DNA of 64,000 nucleotides from Gordonia hankookensis (lineage in GTDB: Bacteria > Actinomycetota > Actinomycetes > Mycobacteriales > Mycobacteriaceae): the NCBI RefSeq assembly GCF_014673215.1, contig NZ_JACWMS010000003.1:496001-560000 (forward strand), in the 5' to 3' direction. The notes under the pieces were generated by a model, which searched no databases, had not been told where the DNA came from, and saw only the letters and a list, made by a program, of their open reading frames with translations. Of the stretch, positions 63,803-64,000 are shown piece by piece. Position 1 is the stretch's first letter. Every line of letters begins with the position of its first letter. A program made the position numbers and the translations under genes.

Positions 63803-64000
63803 CTACCAGCGATGGGCAGTCCCCTGGTTCTCGTACCACTCGATCAGGCCGTAGTCGTCCACGGATTTCGGGTCGATGTTGACGTCGGCTCGCCCCGCCA
63901 GGATTCCGGTCACCGGCACCTCGAGTTTCTTACCTGTCCGGGTATGGGGGATTCCCGGCGCCTCGATCACCTCGTCCGGCACGTGGCGCGGCGACAATCT
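63803..64000 (-). CDS. Acetoacetyl-CoA synthetase, C-terminal fragment
   Basis: The last 65 codons of an acyl-CoA synthetase enter from the right edge: RLSPRHVPDEVIEAPGIPHTRTGKKLEVPVTGILAG... The SPRHVPDE and HTRTGKKLEVPVK pattern contains the catalytic lysine of the adenylate-forming family and matches acetoacetate-CoA ligases in particular. The gene continues beyond the window. It ends WYENQGTAHRW. Confidence 0.8.
   Translation of the reverse strand, partial: RLSPRHVPDEVIEAPGIPHTRTGKKLEVPVTGILAGRADVNIDPKSVDDYGLIEWYENQGTAHRW

Overview
The window is GC-rich actinobacterial DNA from a mycolic-acid-containing genus, most likely Gordonia or a close relative. Supporting signs are two MspA-type porins, mycothiol-dependent isomerase-like proteins, a PerM homologue, a homologue of the mycobacterial 34 kDa antigen, the MprA/MprB/PepD/MoaB2 cluster, and the Glp/GlpR cell-division pair. 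From memory of the M. tuberculosis map, much of 16-64 kb follows the Rv0954-Rv0996 interval, read leftwards here: Rv0954, perM, purN, purH, the AAA/VWA pair, rpmF, mprA-mprB-pepD-moaB2, mscL, the FmdB-like gene, the 5-formyl-THF cyclo-ligase, galU, glp(moeA), rimJ, glpR. The genus call is an inference; no search was run.

Layout. 0-2.6 kb: MFS transporter (partial), patatin phospholipase, SoxR with a SoxR-box palindrome, and a tandem-domain universal stress protein. 3.2-5.4 kb: a zinc-starvation locus with a COG0523/CobW GTPase gene broken by one extra base, zinc-free ribosomal proteins L31, L28 and L33, a 20-codon remnant of S18, and a Zur-like box between the divergent arms. 5.4-12.7 kb: Na+/H+ antiporter, a first AurF-type diiron oxygenase plus ferredoxin-ferredoxin reductase module, a mycothiol-dependent isomerase-like protein, and AzlCD with an XRE-cupin regulator. 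12.8-22.5 kb: DEAD-box helicase, FusB-type zinc-finger protein, tRNA-Ala(CGC), the galU-glp-rimJ-SIMPL-glpR division and envelope block, folate cyclo-ligase and an FmdB-like protein. 22.6-30.6 kb: NhaA, a SAF-domain protein, MscL, two tiny Pro/Arg-rich proteins that share an unusual FFGS C-terminus (the second preceded by four phased TCACAG repeats), an ABC exporter and two MspA porins. 30.6-35 kb: moaB2, pepD, mprB, mprA. 35-47 kb: assimilatory nitrate/nitrite reduction (nitrate reductase fused to a CysJ-like flavoreductase, NirB, NirD), then a second AurF/ferredoxin-reductase module divergent from an SDR gene across an operator-like palindrome. 47-64 kb: TRIC channel, L32, AEC transporter, an AAA+/VWA pair in an ArsR-SRPBCC-MDMPI operon with twin ArsR operators, TauD and TauE, perM-purN-purH, the 34 kDa antigen homologue and the end of an acetoacetyl-CoA synthetase.

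How it works together. Most genes are housekeeping or stress and envelope functions. The accessory content is the nitrogen-assimilation block, the duplicated diiron/ferredoxin-reductase modules, the decaying zinc-response locus, the FFGS small-protein pair, and two families of intergenic palindromes. No mobile element, prophage or CRISPR array was seen.
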